A stretch of 64,000 nt of DNA, taken from positions 86,233,654 through 86,297,653 of the forward strand of contig CM068367.1 of assembly GCA_034769895.1 (NCBI GenBank), read 5' to 3'. The position numbers and the translations under genes are program-made. Of the stretch, positions 12,049 through 24,712 are shown in pieces. The notes under the pieces were generated by a model. The model did no database searches. It worked only from the letters and a program-made list of their open reading frames with translations, and had not been told where the DNA came from. Numbering within the stretch: the first letter of the stretch is position 1; every line of letters begins with the position of its first letter. Source of the DNA: Magicicada septendecula (taxonomy: Eukaryota; Arthropoda; Insecta; Hemiptera; Cicadidae).

Positions 12049-13330
12049 TATAAAATAGGTTAATTACCTTCCTTCGTGTTTCTCTGAATCCTAATTACGG
12101 GATTACTCGAGTTTCGACACCAATGGTGTCATCATCAGATCCAATATGATTAAGGTTAAAACTTCATTTATCGATGTATATTCATCTCGTCAAATAATAA
12201 AAAAAAAACAACACATACATTGCACAAAATAATAAATAATTAACACATATTAAAACGAAATAACAACGAATGAAAAATAACATGCGGTCGTCACGAACCT
12301 GTACAGGAACGCTCTCACGGTAAAACTAATCAATACCGGCTTGACCTTCGTTCAATTTTATTGATCTGATATAGCCGATTTCTCGTTCTACATGATCGAT
12401 TATATTAAACAAAATATTATTTGTATTTATACTGATTTTTCATTTAGGACGCGATTGTAATCCTCCTTTATAGCTTTATAATCTCGAACCGTTCAAGAGT
12501 GTCTAGCCTTAGTGATTTCTTACATTAATGTAAGATATCTAAATTATCACCAATACTCTTTATGTTATGGTCATGTAAGCTTAAATGTTCAGCAAATGTA
12601 GATCTTCCTACATTTGACTTGGAGCTTGGGATATGTTCTTTATAACGTAATTTGAACGAACGACCCGTTTGTCCTATGTAGAACTGTGTGTAATCCGAAC
12701 AATTAAGTCTATATACACCAGTACCGTCAAATATATCGGAAGGTTTATGTTTGTTTGTAAACGTAAGTTTTTTCTCACGCTTATTATTCGCCTTTGAAGC
12801 CAAAATAATATTTTGCTGTTTTAAATGGTTTTTTAAAAGTATGATGTAAAATTTCACCATATTCTATTGCAATATATTTTTTTACTTTTTCTTTGGACAC
12901 ATCAATATTTATTGGTTTATTTTGTTTTTTATTAATTATTCTATCTACTATGTGACTTTTATATCCATTGGCTGTCGCTATATGTTTAATAACGTCTAGT
13001 TCATTTTTATAATCTTCCGTAGATAGGGGCAATGCCAGCAATCTATGAATCATACAATTAAAAAATTACATTTTATGTGAAATAGGGTGATAAGACGAGG
13101 CATGAATAGCATGATCTGTGATTGTTGGTTTTCTGTAAATATTAAAGTTAATTTTATTATCTATTTTTGTTAAAGTTAAATCTAAAAAATTAATTTTATT
13201 ATTCATTTCCGTCTCTAATGTGAATTGCAAACTATTTGTAATAGTATTCATATATTTTTTAAGCATCTCCAATTGCCTGCAATTGCCATTATAAATCATT
13301 ATTGTGTCATCCACAAATCGTCGGTAAAAT
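12049..13330 (-). mobile_element. PLE family 1, copy D, 3' half only
   Basis: It holds the 3' region, GIY-YIG frame (12525-12860), linker (12784-13053) and the block after the YVDD motif (ending near 13320). At about 13330 it stops inside RT and abuts an oppositely oriented PLE fragment. Near the junction it already differs from copies B and C at a few bases, for example a Cys for Ser in the residues after the YVDD block. Confidence 0.85.
12087..12151 (-). ncRNA. Hammerhead ribozyme motif, PLE family 1 (C/D junction)
   Basis: Third copy of the array motif at the 3' end of copy D, with core and stems unchanged. Confidence 0.65.
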
Positions 13331-13946
13331 AACGTCGGTACTGGTGTATATAGACTTAATTGTTCGGATTGCACACAGTTCTACATAGGACAAGCGGGTC
13401 GTTTGTTCAAATTACGTTATAAAGAACATATCCCAAGCTCCAAGTCAAATGTAGGAAGATCTACATTTGCTGAACATTTAAGCTTACATGACCATAACAT
13501 AAAGAGTATTGGTGATAATTTAGATATCTTACATAAATGTAAGAAATCACTAAGGCTAGACACTCTTGAACGGTTCGAGATATATAAAGCTATAAAGGAG
13601 GATTACAATCGCGTCCTAAATGAAAAATCAGTACATACAAATAATATTTTGTTTAATAGAATCGATCATATAGAACGAGAAATCGGCTATATCAGATCAA
13701 TATCCACAATATCTTAAAATTGAACGAAGGTCAAGCCGGTATTGATTAGTTTTACCGTGAGAGCGTTCCTGTACAGGTTCGTGACGACCGCATGTTATTT
13801 TTCATTCGTTGTTATTTCGTTTTAATATGTGTTAATTATTTATTATTTTTGTGCAATGTATGTGTTGTTTTTTTTTTATTATTTGACGAGATGAATATAC
13901 ATCGATAAATGAAGTTTTAACCTTAATCATATTGGATCTGATGATG
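13331..13946 (+). mobile_element. PLE family 1, plus-strand 3' fragment
   Basis: In opposite orientation to the array. The readable frame 13403-13717 encodes the end of the GIY-YIG domain (FKLRYKEHIPSSKSNVGRSTFAEHL) and the C-terminal tail; YIGQ lies just upstream. The 3' region follows until CTGATGATG of the hammerhead core, where the satellite-like array interrupts it. It shares a Cys for Tyr in the CSDCTQFYIGQ stretch with the copy at 34.3 kb, so it belongs to that lineage rather than to the array units. Confidence 0.85.
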
Positions 13947-16900
13947 TTCCTTAAGGAAATGGAAGTATGGTGATGGCAAAAAAATCGTGTTCGAGATTAT
14001 AGCAGATTCTGATTGTACAACACTCAAAACATGAAAAAAAGTTGTTTTTCGAAAAGTGTCTGTCTGTGTCAGTTTTTTTACTTCCATATTCCTTAAGGAA
14101 TGGAAGTATGGTGATGGCAAAAAAAATCGTGTTCGAGATTATTGCAGATTCTGATTCTACTACACTCAAAACATGAAAAAAAGTCGTTTTCCGAAAAGTG
14201 TCTGTGTGTCTGTCTGTCTGTCTGTAGATTTTTTTCTATGGCAAACGATAACTGCCGCAAATTCAAACAGAATCAAATAATTTTTTGCATACAGCCCGGT
14301 TTTGCAGAGTTCTCGCGACCTATTGTTTTTGGTGAAGATCGGTTGAGGGAAAGGGGTAGTTTACCTGCAACGGTTTTTTTTTAGCAAGGGTAATTTTGTT
14401 TGTTTGGCAAACGATAACAGCCGCAAATTCAAACAGAATCAAATAATGTTTCGCATACAGCCCTGAATTGTAGAGTTCTCAAGACCTATTGTTTTTGGTG
14501 AAGATCGGTTAAGGGAAAGGGGTAGTTTACCTGTAACGTTTTATGTTTTAACAAGGGTATTTCCTATGGCAAACGATAACAGCCGCAAATTCAAACAGAA
14601 TGAAAAGATTATTTGCATACAGCCCTAAATTGTAGAGTTCTCAATACCTTTTGTTTTTAGTGAAGATCGGTTAAAGGAAAGGGGTAGTTTACCTACAACG
14701 TTTTTTTAACAAGGGTATTTTCTATGGCAAACGATAACAGCCGCAAATTCAAACAGAATCAAATAATTTTCTGCATATAGCCCTGATTTGTAGAGTACTC
14801 AAGACCTATTGTTTTTGGTGAAGATCGGTTGAGGGGAAGGGGTAGTTTACCAGCAACGTTTTTTATCATGCGTATTTTCTATGGCAAACGACAACTGCCG
14901 CAAATTCAAACAGAATCAAATAATTTTTTGCATACAGCCCTGATTTGTAGAGTACTCGCGACCTATTGTTTTTGGTGAAGATCGGTTGAGGGGAAGGGGT
15001 AGTTTACCTGCAACGGTTTTTTTTATCAAGGGAAATTTTTTTTTTTTGGCAAACGATAACAGCCGCAAATTCAAACAGAATCAAATAATGTTTCGCATAC
15101 AGCCCTGAATTGTAGATTTCTCAAGACCTATTGTTTTTGGTGAAGATCGGTTGAGGGAAAGGGGTAGTTTACCTGCAACGTTTTTTTAACAAGGGTATTT
15201 TCTATGGCAAACGATAACAGCCGCAAATTCAAACAGAATCAAATAATGTTTTGCATACAGTCCTGATTTGTAGAGTACTCAAGACCTATTGTTTTTGGTG
15301 AAGATCGGTTAAGGGGAAGGGGTAGTTTACCTGCAACGTTTTTTTATCAAGCGTATTTTCTATGGCAAACGATAGCCGCAAATTCAAACAGAATCAAATA
15401 ATTTTTTGCATACGTCCCTGAATTGTAGAGGTCTCAATGACTTTCGATTTTGGTGAAGATCGGTTAAGGGGAAGGGGTAGTTTACCTGCAACCTTATACG
15501 TTTTAACAAGAGTAAAGTACTTGAAAATTTATTTAAACTTTTTGAAACAATGGTAATTGTTAAAAATAAAATAATTTTGTTGCCAGGCAATAAAATTATA
15601 ATTTTTTCATTTTAATGTAATATAATATTTTTCATTTAATACAGCAATAAAAAGGCAGGTAAGACACAGCCTGGCTGTTTGGCTGAAAATGATTTTAAAT
15701 ATAAATCTTAGAATATGGAAGTCATGTATGGTTCTCCATACCGATATTTTTCTATGGCAATCGATAACAGCCGCAAATTCAAACAGAATCAAATAATTTT
15801 TTGCATACAGGCCTGATTTGTAGAGTACTCACGACCTATTGTTTTTGGTGAAGATCGGTTGAGTGAAAGGGGTAGTTTACCTGCTACGGTTTTTTTTATT
15901 AAGGGTATTTTTTTTTGTTTGGCAAACGATAACAGCCGCAAATTCAAACTGAATCAAAAAATGTTTCGCATACAGCCCTGAATTGTAGATTTCTCAATAC
16001 TTGTTGATTTTGGTAAAGATCGGTTAAGGGTAAGGGGTAGTTTACCTGCAACGTTTTATGTTTTAACAAGGGTATTTTCTATGGCAAACGATAACAGCCG
16101 CAAATTCAAACATAATCAAATAATTTTTTGCATACTGCCCTGAATTGTAGAGTTCTCAAGACCTATTATTTTTTGGTGAAGATCGGTTAAGGGAAAGGGG
16201 TAGTTTACCTGCAACGTTTTATGTTTTAAAAGGGTATTTTCTATGGCAAACGATAAGAGCCACAAATTCAAACAGAATCAAATAGGTTTTTGCATACAGC
16301 CCTGAATTGTACAGTTCTCAAGACCTGTTGGTTTTGGTGAAGATCGGTTAAGGGAATAGGGTAGTTTACCTGCAACATTTTATGTTTTAACAAGGGTAAT
16401 TTTTTTATGACAAACGATAACTATCGTACATTAAAACAGAATCAACTACTCTTCTGCATACCTTTTTGAATTATATAGAACTCAAGGTCTGTTGATTTTG
16501 TTGAAGATCGGTTAAGGGAAAGGGGTAGTTTACCTGCAACGTTTTATGTTTTAACTAGGGTAATTGTTCTCAAGACCTATTGTTTTTGGTGAAGATCGGT
16601 TAATGGAATAGGGTAGTTTACTAGCAACGTTTTATGTTTTATCAAGGGTGTTTTCTATGGCAAACGATAAGAGCCGCAAATTCAAACAGAATCAAATAAT
16701 TGTTTGCATATAGGCCTGAATTGTAGAGTACTCAAGACCTATCGTTTTTGGTGAAGATCGGTTAAGGGAAAGGGGTAGTTTACCTGCAACGGTTTTTTAT
16801 CAAGGGTAATTTTTTTCTATGGTAAACGATAACAGCCGCAAATTCAAACAGAATCAAATGATGTTTTGCATACAGCCCTGTATTGTAGAGTTCTCAAGAC

Positions 16901-17483
16901 CTACTGGTGATGGTGAAGATCGGTTATGGGAAAGGGGTAGTTTACCTGCAACATTTTATGTTTTAACAAGGGTAATTTTTAATATGACGAACGATAACTG
17001 CTGTAAATTCAAACAGAATCAACTACGTCTTTGCATACCTTTTTGAACTAAAGAGAACTCACGGTCTGTTGATTTTGTTGAAGATCGGTTAAGGGAAAGG
17101 GGTAGTTTATCAGCAACGTTTTGTTTTAAAAAGGGTAAATTTTTTATGAGGAACGATAACTGCCGCACATTCAAACAGAATCAAATATTTTTTTGCATGC
17201 ACTCCTGAATTGTAGAGGACTGAAGGTCTATTGATTTTGGAGAAGATCGGTTAAGGGAAAGGGGTAGTTTACCTGCAACATTTTATGTTGTAACAAGAGA
17301 AATGTTTCCATGACGAACGATAACTGCCGCACATTCAAAACAGAATCAAATATTTTTTTTGCATGCATCCCTGAATTGCAGAGGACGGAAGGTCTATTGA
17401 TTTTGGAGAAGATCAGTTAAGAGAAAGGGGTAGTTTACCTGAAACATTTTATGATTTAACAAGAGTAAAGTACTTAATTTTTA
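13947..17483 (+). repeat. Plus-oriented arm of the HINE-derived array
   Basis: It begins with two nested 5' ends (13947 and about 14092), each followed by the conserved GGAAGTATGGTGATGGCAAAAA leader. The second leads into (GTCT)n at about 14200-14226. About twenty monomers follow. One 3'-end module lies at about 15640-15752, including the terminal hairpin at 15726-15741. Monomer spacing near the left end is 157-166 bp. Confidence 0.85.
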
Positions 17484-17700
17484 TAAATAAAGTATCCTGA
17501 TAAGAAGCTCATAATAATCCACTGTAGAAACGTAGATGAAATATCTATAAATGAAGAGGTTAAGTGAACGGGGTGGGGGTACTTTATATTATTAAAATTT
17601 ATAGTTGAAGTTGGAGGGGAGAATTTTTTATATGTGTACTACGTTATCGGCAACAAAGTAGTTTTTTGTTAAAATTGCTTCCCGGGCTGTTTAGCCGTAG
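17484..17700. repeat. Non-repeated centre of the inverted array
   Basis: This spacer lies between the two opposed arms. Its first part (AAATAAAGTATCCTGATAAG, and TCATAATAATCCACTGTAGA a few bases on) closely matches 60345-60540 of the compact HINE copy. The centre is therefore the element's own internal region rather than foreign DNA. Confidence 0.7.
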
Positions 17701-20221
17701 TGCCGTGTTTATCGTTCGTCATAAAAAAATTACCCTTTTTAAAACAAAACTTTGGTGATAAACTACCCCTTTCCCTTAACCGATCTTCACCAAAAACAAT
17801 AGGTCGTGAGTACTCTACAAATCAGGGCTGTATGCAAAACATCATTTGATTCTGTTTGAATTTGCGGCTGTTATCGTTTACTATAGAAAAAAATTACCCT
17901 GGATAAAAAACCGTTGCAGGTAAACTACCCCTTTCCCTAAACCGATCTTCACCAAAAACGACAGGTCTTGGGTCAATTCAGGCCTGTATGCAAATAATTA
18001 TTTGATTCTGTTTGAATTTGCGGCTGTTATCGTTTGCCATAGAAACACCCTTGATAAAACATAAAACGTTGCTGGTAAACTACCCTATTCCATTAACCGA
18101 TCATCACCAAAAACAATAGGTCTTGAGAACTCTACAATTCAGGGCTGTATGCAAAACATTAGTTGATTCTCTTTGAATTTACGGCAGTTATCGTTCGTCA
18201 TAGAAAAAATACCCGTGTTAAAACATAAAATGTTGCAGGTAAACTACCCCTTTCCCTTAACCGATCTTCAACAAAATCAACAGACCTTGAGTTCTGTATA
18301 ATTAAAAAAGGTATGCAGAAGAGTAGTAGATTCTGTTTTAATGTACGGCAGTTATCGTTTGTCATAAAAAAAATTACCCTTGATAAAACATAAAATGTTG
18401 CTGGTAAACAGCCCTATTCCCTAAACCGATCTTCACCAAAACCAACAGGTCTTCAGAACTCTACATTTCAGGGCTGTATGCAAAATATTATATGATTCTG
18501 TTTGAATTTGCGGCTGTTATCGCTTGCCATATAAAATACCCTTGATAAAACAAAAAACGTGTCAGGTAAACTACCCCTTTCCCTTAACCGATCTTCACCA
18601 AAAACAATAGGTCTTTAGTACTCAACAAAACAGGGCTGTATGCAAAAACGTATTTGATTCTGTTTGAATTTGCGGCTCTTATCGTTTGCCATAGAAAATA
18701 CCCTTTTAAAACATAAAACGTTGCAGGTAAACTACCCCTTTCCCTTAACTGATCTTCACCAACACCAATAGGTATTGAGAACTCTACAATACAGGGCTGT
18801 ATGCAAAACACCACTTGATTCTGTTTGAACTTGCGGCTGTTATCGTTTACCATAGAAAATATCGGTATGGAGAACCATACATGACTTCCATATTCCAAGA
18901 TTTATATTTAAAATCATTTTCACCCAAACAGCCAGGCTGTGTCTTACCTGCCTTTTTATTGCTGTATTAAATGAAAAATATTATATTACATTAAAATGAA
19001 AAAATTATAATTTTATTGCCTGGCAACAAAATTATTTTATTTTTAACAATTACCATTGTTTCAAAAAGTTTAAATAAATTTTCAAGTACTTTACTCTTGT
19101 TAAAACGTAAAAGGTTGCAGGTAAACTACCCCTTCCCCTTAACCGATCTTCACCAAAATCGAAAGTCATTGAGACCTCTACAATTCAGGGACATATACAA
19201 AAAATTATTTGATTCTGTTTGAATTTGCGGATATTATCGTTTGCCATAGAAAATACGCTTGATAAAAAAACGTTGCAGGTAAACTACCCCTTCCCCTTAA
19301 CCGATCTTCACCAAAAACAATAGGTCTTGAGTACTCTACAAATCAGGGCTGTATGCAAAACATTATTTGATTCTGTTTGAATTTGCGGCTGTTATCGTTT
19401 GCCATAGAAAATACCCTTGTTAAAAAAACGTTGCAGGTAAACTACCCCTTTCCCTCAACCGATCTTCACCAAAAACAATAGGTCTTGAGAACTCTACAAT
19501 TTAGGGCTATATGCAAATAATCTTTTGATTCTGTTTGAATTTGCGGCTGTTATCGTTTGCCATAGGAAATACCCTTGTTAAAACATAAAACGTTACAGGT
19601 AAACTACCCCTTTCCCTTACCGATCTTCACCAAAAACAATAGGTCTTGAGTACTCTACAAATCAGGGCTGTATGCAAAACATTATTTGATTCTGTTTGAA
19701 TTTGCGGCTGTTATCGTTTGCCATAGAAAATACCCTTGTTAAAAAAACGTTGCAGGTAAACTACCCCTTTCCCTCAACCGAACTTCACCAAAAACAATAG
19801 GTCTTGAGAACTCTACAATTTAGGGCTGTATGCAAATAATCTTTTGATTCTGTTTGAATTTGCGGCTGTTATCGTTTGCCATAGGAAATACCCTTGTTAA
19901 AACATAAAACGTTACAGGTAAACTACCCCTTTCCCTTAACCGATCTTCACCAAAATCAAAAGATCTTGAGAACTCTACAATTCAGGGCTGTACGCGAAAC
20001 ATTATTTGATTCTGTTTGAAGTTGCGGCTGTTATCGTTTGCCAAACAAACAAAATTACCCTTGCTAAAAAAAAACCGTTGCAGGTAAACTACCCCTTTCC
20101 ATTAACCGATCTTCACCAAAAACAATAGGTCGCGAGTACTCTGCAAATCAGGGCTGCATGCAAAAAGTATTTGATTCTGTTTGAATTTGCGGCAGTTATC
20201 GTTTGCCATAGAAAAATATCG

Positions 20222-22850
20222 GTATGGAGAACCATACACGACTTCCATATTCTAAGATTTATATTTAAAATCATTTTCAGCCAAACAGCCAGGCTGTGTC
20301 TTACCTGCCTTTTTATTGCTGTATTAAATGAAAAATATTATATTACATTAAAATGAAAAAATTATAATTTTATTGCCTGGCAACAAAATTATTTTATTTT
20401 TAACAATTACCATTGTTTCAAAAAGTTTAAATAAATTTTCAAGTACTTTACTCTTGTTAAAACGTAAAAGGTTGCAAGTAAACTACCCCTTCCCCTTAAC
20501 CGATCTTCACCAAAATCGAAAGTCATTGAGACCTCTACAATTCAGGGACGTATGCAAAAAATTATTTGATTCTGTTTGAATTTGCGGCTGTTATCGTTTG
20601 CCATAGAAAATACGCTTGATAAAAAAACGTTGCAGGTAAACTACCCCTTCCCCTTAACCGATCTTCACCAAAAACAACAGGTCTTGAGTACTCTACAAAT
20701 CAGGGCTGTATGCAAAACATTATTTGATTCTGTTTGAATTTGCGGCTGTTATCGTTTGCCATAGAAAATACCCTTGTTAAAAAAAACGTTGCAGGTAAAC
20801 TACCCCTTTCCCTCAACCGAACTTCAACAAAAACAATAGGTCTTGAGAACTCTACAATTTAGGGCTGTATGCAAATAATCTTTTGATTCTGTTTGAATTT
20901 GCGGCTGTTATCGTTTGCCATAGGAAATACCCTTGTTAAAACATAAAACGTTACAGGTAAACTACCCCTTTCCCTTAACCGATCTTCACCAAAATCAACA
21001 GATCTTGAGAACTCTACAATTCAGGGCTGTATGCGAAACATTATTTGATTCTGTTTGAATTTGCGGCTGTTATCGTTTGCCAAACAAACAAAAATATCGG
21101 TATGGAGAACCATACATGACTTCCATATTCCAAGATTTATATTTAAAATCATTTTCACCCAAACAGCCAGGCTGTGTCTTACCTGCCTTTTTATTGCTGT
21201 ATTAAATGAAAAATATTATATTACATTAAAATGAAAAAATTATAATTTTATTGCCTGGCAACAAAATTATTTTATTATTAACAATTACCATTGTTTCAAA
21301 AAGTTTAAATAAATTTTCAAGTACTTTACTCTTGTTAAAACGTAAAAGGTTGCAAGTAAACTACCCCTTCCCCTTAACCGATCTTCACCAAAATCGAAAG
21401 TCATTGAGACCTCTACAATTCAGGGACGTATGCAAAAAATTATTTGATTCTGTTTGAATTTGCGGCTGTTATCGTTTGCCATAGAAAATACGCTTGATAA
21501 AAAAACGTTGCAGGTAAACTACCCCTTCCCCTTAACCGATCTTCACCAAAAACAACAGGTCTTGAGTACTCTACAAATCAGGGCTGTATGCAAAACATTA
21601 TTTGATTCTGTTTGAATTTGCGGCTGTTATCGTTTGCCATAGAAAATACCCTTGTTAAAAAAACGTTGCAGGTAAACTACCCCTTTCCCTCAACCGAACT
21701 TCACCAAAAACAATAGGTCTTGAGAACTCTACAATTTAGGGCTGTATGCAAATAATCTTTTGATTCTGTTTGAATTTGCGGCTGTTATCGTTTGCCATAG
21801 GAAATACCCTTGTTAAAACATAAAACGTTACAGGTAAACTACCCCTTTCCCTTAACCGATCTTCACCAAAATCAACAGATCTTGAGAACTCTACAATTCA
21901 GGGCTGTATGCGAAACATTATTTGATTCTGTTTGAATTTGCGGCTGTTATCGTTTGCCAAACAAACAAAAATATCGGTATGGAGAACCATACATGACTTC
22001 CATATTCCAAGATTTATATTTAAAATCATTTTCACCCAAACAGCCAGGCTGTGTCTTACCTGCCTTTTTATTGCTGTATTAAATGAAAAATATTATATTA
22101 CATTAAAATGAAAAAATTATAATTTTATTGCCTGGCAACAAAATTATTTTATTATTAACAATTACCATTGTTTCAAAAAGTTTAAATAAATTTTCAAGTA
22201 CTTTACTCTTGTTAAAACGTAAAAGGTTGCAGGTAAACTACCCCTTCCCCTTAACCGATCTTCACCAAAATCGAAAGTCATTGAGACCTCTACAATTCAG
22301 GGATGTATGCAAAAAATTATTTGATTTTGTTTGAATTTGCGGCTGTTATCGTTTGCCATAGAAAATACCCTTGTTAAAAAAACGTTGCAGGTAAACTACC
22401 CCTTTCCCTCAACCGATCTTCACCAAAAACAATAGGTCTTGAGAACTCTACAATTTAGGGCTGTATGCAAATAATCTTTTGATTCTGTTTGAATTTGCGG
22501 CTGTTATCGTTTGCCATAGGAAATACCCTTGTTAAAACATAAAACGTTGCAGGTAAACTACCCCTTTCCCTTAACCGATCTTCACCAAAAACAATAGGTC
22601 TTGAGTACTATACAAATCAGGGCTGTATGCAAAACATTATTTGATTCTGTTTGAATTTGCGGCTGTTATCGTTTGCCATAGAAAATACCCTTGTTAAAAA
22701 AACGTTGCAGGTAAACTACCCCTTTCCCTCAACCGATCTTCACCAAAAACAATAGGTCTTGAGAACTCTACAATTTAGGGCTGTATGCAAATAATCTTTT
22801 GATTCTGTTTGAATTTGCGGCTGTTATCGTTTGCCATAGGAAATACCCTT
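20222..22850 (-). repeat. 877-bp higher-order repeat block
   Basis: Two or more consecutive higher-order units. Each consists of a 3'-end module (hairpin, subterminal repeat, GGCTGTGTCTTACCTGCC) and about four monomers. Corresponding points at 20373, 21251 and 22128 are 878 and 877 bp apart, with only scattered differences. Confidence 0.8.
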
Positions 22851-23494
22851 GTTAAAACATAAAACGTTACAGGTAAACTACCCCTTTCACTTAACCGATC
22901 TTCACCAAAAACAATAGGTCTTGAGTACTCTACAAATCAAGGCTGTATGCAAAACATTATTTGATTCTGTTTGAATTTGCGGCTGATATCGTTTGCCATA
23001 GAAAATACCCTTGTTAAAAAAACGTTGCCGGTAAACTACCCCTTTCCCTCAACCGAACTTCACCAAAAACAATAGGTCTTGAGAACTCTACAATTTAGGG
23101 CTGTATGCAAATAATCTTTTGATTCTGTTTGAATTTGCGGCTGTTATCGTTTGCCATAGGAAATACCCTTGTTAAAACATAAAACGTTACAGGTAAACTA
23201 CCCCTTTCCCTTAACCGATCTTCACCAAAATCAACAGATCTTGAGAACTCTACAATTCAGGGCTGTATGCGAAACATTATTTGATTCTGTTTGAATTTGC
23301 GGCTGTTATCGTTTGCCAAACAAACAAAATTACCCTTGCTAAAAAAAAACCGTTGCAGGTAAACTACCCCTTTCCCTCAACCGATCTTCACCAAAAACAA
23401 TAGGTCGCGAGTACTCTGCAAATCAGGGCTGCATGCAAAAAATTATTTGATTCTGTTTGAATTTGCGGCAGTTATCGTTTGCCATAGAAAAAAA

Positions 23495-23560
23495 TCTACA
23501 GACAGACAGACAGACAGACAGACACACAGGCAGACAGACAGACACACACACACACAGACA
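23495..23560. repeat. (CAGA)n/(CA)n microsatellite of a HINE 5' end
   Basis: A run of CAGACAGA with interspersed CACACA, next to the minus-strand 5'-end leader. It equals the GTCT repeat when read on the element strand. Similar runs lie at 24641-24712 and 25675-25700. Confidence 0.85.
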
Positions 23561-24640
23561 CTTTTCGGAAAACGACTTTTTTTCATGTTTTGAGTGTAGT
23601 AGAATCAGAATCTGCAATAATCTCGAACACGATTTTTTTTGCCATCACCATACTTCCATTCCTTAAGGAATATGGAAGTAATTACCCTTGCTAAAAAAAA
23701 ACCGTTGCAGGTAAACTACCCCTTTCCCTCAACCGATCTTCACCAAAAACAATAGGTCGCGAGTACTCTGCAAATCAGGGCTGCATGCAAAACATTATTT
23801 GATTCTGTTTGAATTTGCGGCTGTTATCGTTTGCCATAGAAAATACCCTTGTTAAAAAAACGTTGCAGGTAAACTACCCCTTTCCCTCAACCGATCTTCA
23901 CCAAAAACAATAGGTCTTGAGAACTCTACAATTTAGGGCCGTATGCAAATAATCTTTTGATTCTGTTTGAATTTGCCATAGAAAATACCCTTTTAAAACA
24001 TAAAACGTTGCAGGTAAACTACCCCTTTCCCTTAACCGATCTTCACCAAAAACAAAAGGTCTTGAGAACTCTACAATTCAGGGCAGTATGCAAAACATTA
24101 TTTGATTATGTTTGAATTTGCGGCTGTTATCGTTTGCCATAGAAAATACCCTTGTTAAAAAATAAAACGTTACAGGTAAACTACCCCTTTCCCTTAACCG
24201 ATCTTCACCAAAAACAATAGGTCTTGAGTACTCTACAAATCAGGGCTGTATGCAAAACATTATTTGATTCTGTTTGAATTTGCGGCTGTTATCGTTTGCC
24301 ATAGAAAATACCCTTGTTAAAAAAACGTTGCAGGTAAACTACCCCTTTCCCTCAACCGAACTTCACCAAAAACAATAGGTCTTGAGAACTCTACAATTTA
24401 GGGCTGTATGCAAATAATCTTTTGATTCTGTTTGAATTTGCGGCTGTTATCGTTTGCCAAACAAACAAAATTACCCTTGCTAAAAAAAAACCGTTGCAGG
24501 TAAACTACCGCTTCCCTCTACCGATCTTCACCAAAAACAATAGGTCGCGAGTACTCTGCAAATCAGGGCTGCATGCAAAAAATTATTTGATTCTGTTTGA
24601 ATTTTCGGCAGTTATCGTTTGCCATAGAAAAAAAATCTAC

Positions 24641-24666
24641 AGACAGACACACAGACAGACAGACAC

Positions 24667-24697
<31 letters not shown>

Positions 24698-24712
24698 CAC
24701 ACACAGACACTT
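24641..24712. repeat. (CAGA)n microsatellite of a HINE 5' end
   Basis: A longer CAGACAGA/CACA run in the same position relative to the following 5'-end leader as at 23495 and 25675. Confidence 0.85.

Noticed and set aside
15384-22334. Recurrent 68-residue frames beginning MPGNKIILFLTITIVSKSLN and other short frames inside the array
   Set aside because: They arise from the repeated 3'-end module and monomer sequence, occur on whichever strand the array runs, and have no protein-like conservation beyond the DNA repeat.
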